This document shows, one piece after another, positions 11,053 to 21,479 of a stretch of 64,000 bases of DNA. The notes below the pieces were generated by a model. That model worked only from the letters and a program-made list of their open reading frames with translations, did not search any database and had not been told where the DNA came from. Origin of the DNA: Endomychus coccineus (taxonomy: Eukaryota; Arthropoda; Insecta; Coleoptera; Endomychidae); NCBI GenBank assembly GCA_958510875.1, contig OY294067.1, positions 33,902,912 through 33,966,911 on the forward strand. Direction: 5' to 3'. The number at the start of each line of letters is the position of its first letter. The first letter of the stretch is position 1. Made by a program: the position numbers and the translations under genes.

Positions 11053-12787
11053 GTCCAGGCTGTGAACCGGAAAGTTAAAAAAAAACATGTAGGTTCGAAT
11101 CAAAAAATTTTTGTTGCATTAGCTTCAGGAGGTTCTCAGGATCATTCATACACCCCAACCCCACCCGTCGGGGGCGACATTTGCAACATGCCAAGTCTTG
11201 GATTGTATTTTCTACAAGAAAAGGTATTTTGGCATTTCGAGTGCACCTAAGAAGTTTGTTGGGTCGCTGAACACGAATCCGTAGCCAGATTTACTTGGAA
11301 TCCATCGTTGAGGTGGTAAAATTGACAAAATTGGCCAATTTTGCACCCTCAATATGTTATTTTGCAATTTACGTGTTTTAGGCATTTCGAATGCACTAAG
11401 AGGTTTTTTTGGGTGGCTGAATACGATTCCGAAACCAGATTTACTTAAAATTCATCATTGGGGGGGTGAAATCGAATAAATTGGCCAATTTTGCACCCTT
11501 CATATGTTATTCTGCAATTTACGTGTTCTTGTCAATTTGGGTCGCTGAACACGAATCCGAAGCCAGATTTACTTGCAATCTATCGTTGAGGTGGTAAAAT
11601 TGACAAAATTGGCCAATTTTGCACCCTCAATATGTTGTTTTGCAATTTACGTTTTTTTATCATTTGTCGTCTATAAAGAAACTGAACAGATTGTTATGTC
11701 CGACATAAGAACGTGAAAAAAATCTCTCATTTCAAGCAGTGGACCACGTCATAAACAGATGCGACGTTTGAACACATGCACATGTATCTGGATATAACCT
11801 GTGTAACGATCTCAGGGCTGTAAAATGAGATAAGTTTAGAAGGATACATTCTTTGGTTTTCTGTATATTAGATATGTATACGAAGGGGCCCAACGCATTA
11901 GAAAAAGAAGGAATTTAATAATTATTATGATGAGTACAACACACCTTCTTATGTCTACCTTTTTTACATTATATCTGGGTAGGTTACTTACAAAATAGTG
12001 CACCTGCCGGTATAAAGATAGATGCCTGTATATTAATACCTATAGGTATACTATATACTATACCTGGCGTAGAGATTTTGTATACCTGTGCCTAAAGAAA
12101 CGTAAGAAGGAAAAAAATATATTTTGAAAACCGTCTTATCCTATTTCAAGATACCAATATTTTGGTGTTGGTGACCAATTTTGTCTATTTCACCACCCCA
12201 ACGAAGAATTTTAAGTAAATCTGGCTTCGGAATCGTATTCAGCGACCCAAAAAACCTCCTTGATGCAATCTAAATGCCTAAAACACGTAAATTGCAAAAT
12301 AACATATTAGGGGTGCAAAATTGATCAATTTTTTCTATTTCACCACCCCAACGATGAATTTCAAGTAAATCTGGCTTCGGAATCGCATTCAGCGACCCAA
12401 AAAACCCCCTTGGTGCAATCTAAATGCCTAAAACACGTAAATTGCAAAATAACATATTAGGAGTGCGAAATTGACCAATTTTGTCGGTTTGACCACCCCT
12501 ACAATGTATTGCAAGTAAATCTGGTAACGGATTCGTGATCAGTGACCCAATAAACCTCCTAAGGGGACTCGATGTGCCAAAATACCTTTGTTTGTAGAAG
12601 ATACAATTCAAGACTTGGAGATTTCGGACCATTTTCGCCCCCACTTGGTGGGGTTGGGGTTCCCAAGAGGTTTTAAGGAGTATGAATGATCCTGAGAACC
12701 TCTTGAAGCTAATGCGAAAGAAATTTTTCGATTCGAACCTACATGTTTTTTTTTATTATAGCTGAAATCCCGGTTCACAGCCTGGAC
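11053..12787. mobile_element. 1735-bp inverted-repeat (foldback-like) DNA element
   Basis: The termini are the inverted repeat GTCCAGGCTGTGAACCGG (11053-11070) and its complement ending at 12787, each bordered by TA (11051-11052 and 12788-12789). Similarity between the arms continues inward for about 200 bp, including AACATGTAGGTTCGAATC, AGGTTCTCAGGATCATTCAT and CCCCAACCCCACC. Next come subterminal tandem repeats of about 127-150 bp, three on each side in opposite orientation (11206-11655 and 12170-12600), marked by CCAGATTTACTT and its complement. The middle has no transposase, so the element is non-autonomous. A TA duplication would suit a Tc1/mariner-type mobiliser, but the termini are not typical of that group. 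It interrupts LINE-A, so it is younger than that insertion. Confidence 0.8.
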
Positions 12788-12789
12788 TA

Positions 12790-13195
12790 TTGGTAAAGCG
12801 TCCCATAATTTCGCCGTTTGATAGAATTATGAAGTCTGGTTGGATGGAGGGAGTTTGGCAGATCTCGACTTGACAAAGAAGATATTGTTAGCTTCAGCTC
12901 GTCTAGTCCTCCTATCTCGAGTCTCTTGTGGTGTAATAACAAAATTTCTGATGGTCACCGACCATGGAAATATCTGTAGAAAAGGGAAAGATCCCCCACC
13001 TTCCAACATTGTTTTAGCGAGGTCAATGTATTCGTAAACATGACGTCATCAATCAGACGATTATCTCTCTTCTGGATAGAATCCAAGAGCTTCATCTTAT
13101 GGTTGGAAGCTGAACCCTAAACATGTGAAGAGTACCCCAAGGTCAGGGCGAATCTATTATTTGCAGATTATAAGGAGGTGCTGAGATGTAAAGTA
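12790..13195 (-). pseudogene. LINE-A reverse transcriptase C-terminal fragment, part 2
   Basis: This continues the LINE-A 3' half after the inverted-repeat insertion; joining 11049 to 12790 restores the order seen in the copy at 49560-49640. On the minus strand, 12827-13009 reads FLQIFPWSVTIRNFVITPQE and a following RRTRRA, which matches the basic C-terminal region after the RT domain in jockey-like non-LTR elements. Frames are broken and no catalytic motif lies here. At about 13195 the sequence switches abruptly to LINE-A in the opposite orientation. Confidence 0.7.
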
Positions 13196-13760
13196 ACTCA
13201 TCAACTGGAGACCTGCTTGCCTACGTAACACGTATGGCAGAAATATATTGACAAATAAGGGGTATCTCTAGCTGCAGCATTGGATATCTTCAAAGCATTT
13301 GACCTAGTCTCTGGCAGCAAAGCCTTTTAGGGAAACTTCCGTCATATGGTTAGCTGCCTCAACTTTTTCGCTTACTATCAAGTTTTCTCTCAGATAGAGC
13401 ACTTCATGTGTTGGTTGTTGGAGTGACTATCAATTCTGATGTTCCACAGGGATCTGTCTTGGCACCAACTTTGTTTCTGCTCCATATAAACGATCTGCTG
13501 GAAGTGACCACCTGTCTTATTGGGACTATTCAAGATGGCGGTGGGCAGATCGGTATACTATTCTTACTGCATGATGATATAGTATACCAACATCCTGAAG
13601 ATGAAGCGTTTCGTATTGTCTGCTCAAAACATTTTCAAATAGTTTGGCAAAAGAGAAGTGAATTCGGTATACGTCATGTAAAAATATGTCCTACAGGAAA
13701 TACTGTGGTGCAGGTATATACTATGTCACAAGTCACAGCTTGGACTTTCTTTTAATATAA
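13196..13760 (+). pseudogene. LINE-A reverse transcriptase core, inverted relative to its 3' half
   Basis: The segment carries the RT palm of a non-LTR retrotransposon. It reads STGDLLAYV, then a degraded KAFDLV (motif A region), LSSFLSDRALHV, and from 13408 an open 115-codon frame with SDVPQGSVLAPTLFLLHIND (motif B region). The catalytic box is altered: FLLHDD stands where YADD is expected. The motif order and wording match the copy at 24895-25760. A stop and frame breaks before 13408 make it non-functional. Its orientation is opposite to the adjoining 3' half at 10916-13195, as in a twin-primed 5' inversion. Confidence 0.8.
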
Positions 13761-13850
13761 AATTGAGGTTACGGGATTATTTTGCATAAAGATTCCAATG
13801 AAAACTTAGTTCTCTTAATTTTCATATTTTTCATTTTCATACTTATCAGA

Positions 13851-13888
13851 TGTACCAACCTGTCCTTGGATTGGGATAGGTTGGTACA
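13851..13888. other. Short inverted repeat
   Basis: TGTACCAACCT (13851-13861) and AGGTTGGTACA (13878-13888) form perfect 11-bp arms around a 16-nt loop in an AT-rich stretch. No family or function was recognised. Confidence 0.5.
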
Positions 13889-14202
13889 ATAATTGATAAC
13901 ACTACACAAAAACTTTGCTGTTTCGTATTTATTTTGAATTTTCTTGAGATAATATTCTGTTACATTCACAAGAGATTATCACCCTTTGCTTTCCAACTTC
14001 AAATTCCTATTATCGATTAAAAAAAATATTTAGTAGAAACCGTACCAACTATTCTCGGTCTCCCCTAATTATGAATTCTGTACATTCCTTTGAACCTGTC
14101 ATCCTAATATTGGACATAAATATTTGTTAAGATGCCATTGCGGAAGCGGACATTTTAACTTGACACTTTTTTTTTCATGTTGTTACTGTTGTATCTCACT
14201 AG

Positions 14203-14304
14203 CCAATCCAGGTGTAAAGATGTGTGGAACAATGACCAAAAAGGATTATTCCAACATTCGTTACAGCATCATCGCCAAACGTTCCAAGAAATTGATGAAT
14301 CACA
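14203..14304 (+). CDS. Candidate host-gene internal exon (phase 1-1)
   Basis: A strong acceptor precedes it (a T-run followed by GTTGTATCTCACTAG, AG at 14201-14202) and a consensus donor follows (CACA|GTAAGT, GT at 14305). The 102-bp segment is open in two frames. In the frame with two leading bases it reads NPGVKMCGTMTKKDYSNIRY, then SIIAKRSKKLMNH and one trailing base, a hydrophilic, coding-like composition. That phase fits the segments at 34864 and 40479. The second open frame, starting at the second base, cannot be excluded. I do not recognise the protein. No transposon family in the window contains this segment. Confidence 0.42.
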
Positions 14305-14629
14305 GTAAGTACATACTTTTCCAAATAGATACACTCGTGATATTTCAGAAATTATGGGGAAAATAGGAATTAGTAAAAATCAAACTTTAGATAGCTATAT
14401 TAAATAAGGGAAATAGAAAATTACCGAATTATGTGAATCACATGAATTTTTTTTCGGCGGGGCGGGGGGTGAATCTTTTTACGTATGACATATTTATATA
14501 ATTAACCCCCTCAAATCAATAAACAATCTCTTCAAAGTTCAGAATGGGACTACTCTCCTTGTGATTCCTCATTATAAAGGAAATTTTACCAGGGATACCT
14601 ATAGCAGTGTAATATTTTTTCAATAGATA
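14305..14629. other. AT-rich, intron-like sequence
   Basis: Nothing was recognised apart from a short G-rich run (GGCGGGGCGGGGGG) near 14456. Confidence 0.4.
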
Positions 14630-15420
14630 GATAGATTGATCATTTTATTCATGTCATGTTCATAATATGTTTACACTCGTCATCATAAAATATAAATACG
14701 ATCACATTATTAAATTTAAAAACTTATTTTGAAAAAATCTTCTGTGGAATAAAATATATAATAGTTTATAATAGTTGAATATTTCAGGTGTTAATACAAC
14801 AATTATCAAATACATGACATTTGACCTGCTGAGATGAGTTCTCCATCTATGCGCAGGCCTGATTCTTAACAATAATAACTTAAAAACTGAATTATAAATT
14901 CTAAATTATAAATTCTAAATTATAAATTCTAAATTAGAGCCTATTTCCAATTGCACATTTTTTCCTTATTCAACTAATAAACATTAATCGATCATTCAAC
15001 TGAATCTTTTTGATAAACTTAACGTATTGCATTTTTCAATAAAATTTTTACTTATTATATTTTTTCGGTTTACAGCTGTTAAGTCTTTCAAGTTTTTAAA
15101 ATTATTTGGCAATGCATTAAACAACAATCTCGCAATATGTCCATTTCTTTGTTTTCCCACAGTTTTGTAGGTAGCATTTGATTAAACTTAAATTATTATT
15201 CCTTGTAAAATTCCTACTTTCATAATCAGTGTTTGAATATTTGATATAATTGTACAGCAATGCTTCCAATTTGTACTTTTCTTTTATTGTTAGTAACTCA
15301 TGCTGCTTAAATGGTTCTCCTAGTTCAATTGTTGAATCTTTAAAGTATATCATTCTCAGCACTCTCAATTGGATTTTCGTTACAGGTTTAATATATTTAT
15401 CATAAGTTAAATATCAACAT
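14630..15420 (-). pseudogene. Non-LTR retrotransposon 3' fragment with tetranucleotide tail
   Basis: On the minus strand, 15117-15368 reads LRMIYFKDSTIELGEPFKQH followed by ELLTIKEKYKLEALLYNYI and, later, RNFTRNNNLSL. This is the pattern of the C-terminal region of jockey/CR1-type RT ORFs after the thumb. The RT core is missing, so the copy is 5'-truncated. On the coding strand the element ends in AT-rich 3' sequence and a short (TATC)n-like tail at 14620-14640. A 14-bp microsatellite (ATTATAAATTCTAA, about three copies, 14890-14936) lies in its 3' region. Confidence 0.55.
14890..14936. repeat. 14-bp minisatellite
   Basis: About 3.3 tandem copies of ATTATAAATTCTAA lie within the 3' region of the LINE fragment. 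Confidence 0.85.
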
Positions 15421-15654
15421 AAATTAATTATTAAATAAATATTTAAAAGAATATTTTCAACTGATTTCTTGAATTCTTTCAATGATAATTCTCCAATGGG
15501 TTCGGGCAATTTATTAAAATATTGAAACGCTTAAAATTTTGAGTCATTTTGAGATATTCTAAGTCTAAAGTGGTGCGGCTCACTGTAAAAAGAAGAGGGG
15601 GAGGGGAAGCTGTTTGAACTGAACCAAGAAATTTCATCTCACCGAAAAAATATT

Positions 15655-16720
15655 ACTTAAATTATGTGGAGCTGCTGGGATGTAAAGTAGCACTTGGCAC
15701 GGGATAGAAAACCAAGATTTTGGGAATCGGCATTCGCAATGGACCTCACATGATCAACCTATTAGTGGTGATCCCGAGCATGGATATGGGAGACTTCATA
15801 AGAAGTTACCTGAAATCATTATACGAGGGGTGGGGTGGGATCCGCCTTCCTGGAGAGGATGCAAGCTTGAGTTTTTGTTGCATTAAACTCTACTATATTA
15901 TCAGATCCTCATTTGCCAGATCTCCATTAGTGACTTCAATCTGTCTCTGGCTTCATTGAATGGCATAGGGGCTCTAGATGAGAAAGCGTTATTAAGTGTA
16001 CCATCATCTGTAAAGCTGTGGACGGGGCAGGTGATCACTTCCAACAGATCACTAATATGGAGCAGAAAAAAAGTCGTATCGGAGGATACTCTGTCAACCA
16101 CAACTCGAAATTAAGCGACAAAGTTGAGGCGGTCAACCATATGATGGGAGTTTCCAACAAGGTTTTGGTGCCAGACTCGGTCAAATTCTCAGGAAATATT
16201 CAATACTACATGTTCAGAACATACGCTTTTCCAAGGAAACTGTTAGTGTGAAGAACAAGTCTAGCGTATTGGCATAATGAGACGACAGGTAATGGCGAAG
16301 GTCTCAGCCTGTCTTGTAATCTGTTTTGTTTGAGAACATGAACAAAGCAGAGTTGTGAACGTTGAAATCCTACATGAGATGGTAATTTCAGCTGGTGGAT
16401 AGTTCTGCTGAATGACGTCAAGTTTCAGGGAAAGAAATTCGGAGAATTCACCATGAGTTTAATCATTTAGTGATAAATAATGACAACAGAGAAATTTTGG
16501 TGGTTTTAGATTCTCCTCTCGGTGGCATGAGAGATCATCTCTGGAATAGAGACAGATACCTCGTTTGAATCTGAAACGAGCGTGAGGCTCGTAGCCAGGG
16601 CAGAGCATATAGGTCGTGTTGGTGGATGGATTGACCTGCGTCTCAGTTAATGCCAGTGTGTCTGGTGTTTGTCTGGCTGCAGGGGATCATGAGCATTATT
16701 CATCTCTTTGCTAAGTCTTC
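15655..16720 (-). pseudogene. LINE-A copy: RT fragment plus APE-type endonuclease fragment
   Basis: 15655-16200 matches LINE-A in minus orientation: CTGGGATGTAAAGTAGCAC, TGGACCTCACATGATCA and the RT stretch at 15901-16101, which reads FFLLHISDLLEVITCPVHSF followed by APMPFNEARDRLKSLMEIWQ. Upstream on the coding strand, at about 16500-16690, PDTLALTETQVNPSTN is visible, then CPGYEPHARFRFKRGICLYS. This is the LALTET motif region of the apurinic endonuclease domain of non-LTR elements, with the conserved glutamate present. Between the two, much of the RT N-terminus is deleted. Several frame breaks are present. Without this copy the endonuclease type of LINE-A would not be visible in the window. 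Confidence 0.75.
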
Positions 16721-16744
16721 TGTCTCTTTGGATAGGGAGACAGG

Positions 16745-17030
16745 AAAATGGGTATGAGGGTGAGACCGAAATCATCCAACATAATTATAACTCATAATAA
16801 GAATCATCAATTCCGCTCCCAAACCCACAAAATACAACCGAAACCAGAAATCTTCAGTCGACCAAACCCTTCTCAAAACTTCTCTAGACCCTACCAAAAT
16901 CATAATCTACCTAATCCAACCACTATGAGTATGTCTACCAGGGATACTTTCAATAATAATCAAAGATACTTAGACTCAACAATTTACCAAAAACTTGGAA
17001 CATTCAGTAGAATTGATGCTGACATATTGC
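16745..17030 (+). pseudogene. Gag-like fragment of an LTR retrotransposon
   Basis: The open frame beginning at 16748 is rich in N, P, Q, S and R. It includes PKPEIFSRPNPSQNFSRPYQ and then NPTTMSMSTRDTFNNN. Proline-asparagine-rich stretches ending in an M-S-[x]-S-T-R-x-T block are typical of the C-terminal part of gypsy-type Gag in insects. No zinc knuckle is visible and both ends are cut, so this is a fragment between two LINE-A pieces. It is in plus orientation, opposite to the gypsy pol and env at 18310-24840, so it may come from a different copy. Confidence 0.45.
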
Positions 17031-17079
17031 TTCACCACACTGTGGTATTCTCAAAGCTAGGAGTTATCAACTGATCAGT

Positions 17080-17245
17080 CGTAAGATATTTTTTTAATAC
17101 TTTGACTAAACTAGAGGGAAACCTATAATGTTCGAAGAACATCATGTGAGAGAGCGGTGGAATGTCGGGAGAAGAGATAGGCATTCGTATTTTTTTTGGA
17201 GGTTTAGAGGTTATAGGCATAGTAAAAGCAAAAACTTTGAACATT
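17080..17245 (-). mobile_element. LINE-A 3' end fragment
   Basis: Read on the plus strand: TACTTTGACTAAACTAGAGG, AAACCTATAATGTTCGAAG, AACATCATGTGAGAGAG, then GGAGGTTTAGAGGTTATAGG. On the minus strand this encodes the C-terminal tail of LINE-A RT (PISSPDIPPLSH...EHYRFPSSLVKVLKK). It is the cleanest example of this terminal segment in the window. The rest of the element is absent. Confidence 0.75.
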
Positions 17246-17888
17246 CCACCGCCCTTGCTAAATAAACATTGCTTTGAGTATAACCATCAATTCTATTATA
17301 ATTCACACACATATTCAATTAATTAAACCCTTGCAAATTCCTACGTATATTTTTATAATGGCAATATTACTGGTAAGGTGTGTCAAATATTTCCTATAAC
17401 TTCATAAATTCCCAACATCTGGTTTGGAAGTGGATAATTGAGCGTATTAGAGTTACTTTTGTCAGCCTTATACTCACATTCCATGAAACGACTTCAATTA
17501 CTAGAGAAAAATATTTTGCAGCGGTTTTATGACGCATATTCATATACTTAGAACATAAATTTGTTACAATTACGATTGTTCGTTCGTGTTTCTGTTTGAT
17601 TCGGCGACGTGAGCATTTTAAATTGAATCTAATGGATAAAGACGCTCCAGTGTTTAATGCAATTAGTTCTGGTCGTAAGAGCGAAACGTACGTTAATTAA
17701 TTTATTGACTCTTCGTTATTTTGCTTAAAAAGATATTTATCCAATTACAAAATGTTTATAATAATAAGTTTACTTTACGTTGATTAATTATATAGTAAAG
17801 TCCATGATAATATTGCGGCGAACAAAAGCATCTCGCTGCCTTGACAGAACGAGTCTCCAGGAGCGTATCACCAGGAATTCGAATATGA
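17246..17888. other. Unassigned AT-rich spacer
   Basis: No family was recognised. A short start-like stretch at 17631 (MDKDAPVFNAISSGRKSET) is followed by a weak donor-like GTACGT but lacks further support. Confidence 0.35.
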
Positions 17889-18157
17889 TCCCCAAGCAGA
17901 GAGATGTAAGAATAGAGGGCGCTAGTCCCATAAAAGCCTATGTTAATCGAGTGACCGGGATTGAGTAGTAACCGATTTCTCCCCTCCAATAAAATGCGCG
18001 GCATTCACAATTCGTTCTTTCGACGTCGAGTCTTCCGCTAGTGTAGTATGGTATGGGAAGCTTGGTAACTTATTCATCCCCACTCCGCGGCTCTATTAAG
18101 TCCGGTCACTTATATATCCTTTAGCGCTTTCTATTCTTACATCTCTCTGTCCCCAAG
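17889..18157. mobile_element. Complete MITE (17897-18149) with 8-bp target duplication
   Basis: The 253-bp element begins CAGAGAGATGTAAGAATAGA and ends with the exact complement of that sequence. The terminal inverted repeat is about 29 bp with three mismatches further in (GGGCGCTAG against AAGCGCTAA). It is flanked on both sides by the perfect 8-bp direct repeat TCCCCAAG (17889-17896 and 18150-18157). It has no coding capacity. An 8-bp duplication with CAG-starting termini fits mobilisation by a hAT-type transposase. A diverged relative lies at 54540-54915. Confidence 0.9.
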
Positions 18158-18309
18158 TTGCATGATGACATACTTCCTCCATCATGAAGTCCAACTTCGA
18201 GGGTTCATAAGGAAGTTGCTGGCTCTTCATTCTTGGAGTCTTATCACAATTATGAAGCCAATATACAAGATTGCGATAATAATGAGGGGGTGAATTGAAA
18301 GAGCCATAT

Positions 18310-19645
18310 GCTTGGTGAATAAGGTATTTTCCCAAAAGTTGAATGAGGCTTGTGTTCCTAAATTTGTTTGCAATTCATCCAAATTGATGTTGTTAAGTTC
18401 AATTAGGATATTTTCGTTGTCATCTGGTTTTTCCTGGAATGTAGTATGGATGTTGGGAAATGGGAGAGGCCGTACTTATTTCATTGTATGCCTCTGATTC
18501 TGGATTACATCCTTATTGGTAGATATTTGACAACTCGTTGGAATTTCGAATGAATACTAGATCCCTGATGACAAGTCTTCTACGTCTTCTTGCCCATAGC
18601 ATTTCAGTTTCAGGGTAGCTTGTTCAATTGTTAGATTTTCACAAATTTTGAATGATTTATTGTGTTATTTCAAGTGCATTTATACAGACAAAAGTATCTT
18701 TAGGATCTTGATTTCACGAAGATTCTACGTCTTCTCTGTTCCTTGCAAATCCGGTTGTAAACAAATGAAATTTGTTGGAAAAATACAAAGTACAATTTGT
18801 CCTTCTCTGAAATTTGTTTAATAGGAATAATGACCTTAAACTGACTTTTTGTTTTAATAGGAACTGCATGAAGGTGATATATTTCAAAATTAGGGGTGTG
18901 CGTTATAGGAATATGCAGGATATGAATAATTTAGTTAATACGAACGTAACTGCTGATTTTTATACAGTATTTGAATAGCATTGTATTATCGGAAGTGAAT
19001 TCTAATGGTAGTTGGTTTTTACCTGAATTATTATCTAATCTTTTCAATTCATCAAACAACTTCTTTGTTTATGTTTATGCTGGGATGCATAGTTTGAATT
19101 AATTCTGAAAATGAAATAGAGTTTTATATATTGTGAAAAATGAATTTATAATTTCGAAATTTACAATTTGATTAATGGTGTCTTTTATAAAATTGGAATT
19201 TTCTCTATTTGTTGTAGTTTCTACGATGAATGTTGTTTGTTTGATATTTGATTCTTATAGTTTTTTGTTGAGTTCTATCTGTTGAACCGTGTTGTTGAAT
19301 TTGTCGATGAGGGAGATAGAAAGAGAATTTTGCTTTCCAATACTAGAAGCGAGTTTAGCTTGATTGTCTTGTAATTCTTGATTCAATTTATCGTATCTTT
19401 CATCGCAGTTGGAATCTAAACTTCCTGTGATTGCTTTAAATATTGAACAAATATCATTTATAGGACCTCTTTTGACTCTGTAAGGAGGTGGTAAAGTTTC
19501 CACAAATTTTTCTTCTACTTTCTCTTCAATAAAATATTCATTTTGTTACTTCAAGTATTATTAAATTTGAATCGTAGTAATGAATGACTGTGTAAGAATA
19601 TTTTTCAACTCCAGCATTCCCCAGTCCTAGACATCTAGTGAATCT
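18310..19645 (-). pseudogene. env: Remnant of gypsy/errantivirus-type envelope (F-like) gene
   Basis: On the minus strand, 19255-19503 encodes 82 residues that begin just before an RVKR furin-type cleavage site and continue GPINDICSIFKAITGSLD. A cleavage site followed by such a segment is the fusion-peptide region of F-type envelope proteins in errantiviruses. A coiled-coil-like stretch follows (KLASSIGKQNSLSISLIDKF). Further along, in shifting frames, come LPLEF, a stretch reading HILHIPITHTPNFEIYHLHA, then VIIPIK, as in the ectodomain of that family. Numerous stops and frame breaks make it inactive. It is severed from integrase by the LINE-B insertion at 19650-21325. The distal cytoplasmic part and the LTR were not identified. 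Confidence 0.75.
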
Positions 19646-19649
19646 AAAA

Positions 19650-21325
19650 TGAAAATAATTGAATTGTAAACTTATCCTGCTGGAGAAGCTGACCGATAGG
19701 TATATCGAAGACGGCGCTTTAACGGATTTTCCGTTTCACCGTCGACTGTACGCCTATCAGGCAGGCAGATCAACCGAGAAGACCCTTCATCACCTGGTTA
19801 CCCAGATCGAAGGAGCTATTAGTCTCGGACAGTGCGCTATAGGCATTTTCCTGGATTTCGAAGGGGCGTTTGACAATACCTACTTCGAGTTCATGTGTCA
19901 TGCTGCGGAGAGACATGGAATCGATCACACCTTGGTCAGGTGGATCAAGTCCATGCTCTCGCAGAGAATGATAACGACACACCATAATAGTGCAGCTCCT
20001 GAGGTGCCTGGTTGTGGACAGTTTGTTGGTCGAGCTGAATGATGCTGGGTTTAACGGCCAAGCCTACGCAAGCGATTTGGCAGCTGTGACCCTCGGAAGA
20101 CACCCGGCTAACTTTTGCGAGCTGCAGAACACTTACCATCGTTGCTCGCTGGTGTCAGGTCGAGAAACTCAGGGTGAATCCTCAAAAGACCGAAGTGGTT
20201 CTTTTCACGGAGAAACGGGAACTGGAACACCTACCAGACATTCGTCTGTTCAGGAGACCCCATGAAAGGCTCAGTGAAGAACCTTGAGGTTATCCTCGAT
20301 GCTAAACTGAGCTGGAAAATGCACCTGGAAACCATGGTAAAGAAGGCCGCTGCTTCCTTATGGGCGTGCAGGAGAGCCTTCGCGGACACATCAAATCTAC
20401 GGCAACAGGTTCTGCACCGGATCTACACGGTCATGATCCGCCCAATCATAACCTATTGTGTGGTGGCCGGCCGCAGAAACGGCTTGGTTCCGTCTGACGC
20501 TGGACAAGGCTCAACGACTTGCTTGCGTGGGGATAACGGAGGCTATGAGGACCGCTCCCACCAGGGCTCTGGAGGTTCTGGTGGGGATCGTTCCTCTTAA
20601 ACTACATATCAAAGCAGTGGCCGCGAGTTCGACGTATCGGTTGGTTGGTCTGGGCCAGTGTGTCGGTGCATCTATGCCTTGCGGTCATGGCAAAATCTGG
20701 GATTGGGCCCGATCCTCCGAGTGACGCAGGATGCGATAGCGCCTGCTGCCAGGTTTCGAACACCAGACATACCCATAACCCAGAGGACGGACTGAGAGAA
20801 CAAGGACTCTAGTCCGCTTCCACCAGGGGCACTTGTGTGGTTCACGGTCGGGTCTAAGCAGTCTACTCGTGTACACCCAGCAGGCAGATTTCTTTCCCTA
20901 GTTGGCCATGCAACCGTTTACCACGCCTAGATCTGTGCAATACGGACATGTGCCCTGGAAAACCTTAGATTAAACTACCGAGGTAGGCAGATTTACATCT
21001 GCACTGACAGGACACTGTCATCTGAATAAACATTAACATACAATGGGCATTGTTGAAGACCCAGTTTGTAGTAGATGTGGAAAAGAGGATGAAAATGCTT
21101 GTCACATTCTAGCAGAATGTCCAGCACTGGCTTCTGTCAGACTACAACACCTCGGCAGTACACATATGCCGCTTGAAGCCACAAGAGATATCAACCATGC
21201 AAATATTAGCTTTTGGCACTATCTTAGGCCTGCTGAACTGATTCTTGTATCAAGGGGCGCACAATAGACCCAATCAAGCGGTCTAAGTGCTCCGGACTCG
21301 TTCGCCTCCGTTTTGATTGATTGGT
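19650..21325 (+). pseudogene. LINE-B copy: RT, thumb and C-terminal zinc-knuckle region
   Basis: The first frame (from 19659) reads LLEKLTDRYIEDGALTDFPF, then AYQAGRSTEKTLHHLV and FLDFEGAFDNTYFEF (RT motifs 2 and A). Next come a broken catalytic region (QAYASDLAAVTLG at about 20060, where YADD is expected), then NLEVILDAKLSWKMHLETMV, LWACRRAFADT and MWWPAAETAW. From 21043 it reads MGIVEDPVCSRCGKEDENAC then HILAECPAL, a C-C-H-C zinc-binding end. Most of the RNase H domain is lost; a short match lies at 20880-21010. Several frameshifts are present. The 3' end is GTTTTGATTGATTGGTTGATTG, a TTGA-repeat tail rather than poly(A). It sits in the gypsy element between env and integrase. Confidence 0.85.
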
Positions 21326-21479
21326 TGATTGAAACTAATACTAAACTTAACATAATCGAAGGAGAATGTTTTTCTAAGTGGTCTTTTCATGTTATTCATA
21401 TAGATTTTATTCTGGGAGTCTGTAGGAACAGTTTTCGTTGTAGTATTAATTGTTTGTATGCTGGTATGTTTCAAAAATT

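Noticed and set aside
10972..11250. 92-codon open frame
   Set aside because: Runs from the LINE-A 3' end across the boundary into the inverted-repeat element, so it is a chance fusion of two repeats.
12420..12644. 74-codon minus-strand frame
   Set aside because: Consists of the subterminal tandem repeats of the 11053-12787 element read on one strand.
12840..13037. Plus-strand frame over LINE-A
   Set aside because: Antisense shadow of the LINE-A C-terminal region on the minus strand.
17631..17690. Short start-like peptide MDKDAPVFNAISSGRKSET before GTACGT
   Set aside because: The donor is weak, no downstream partner was found, and it is too short to support as an exon.
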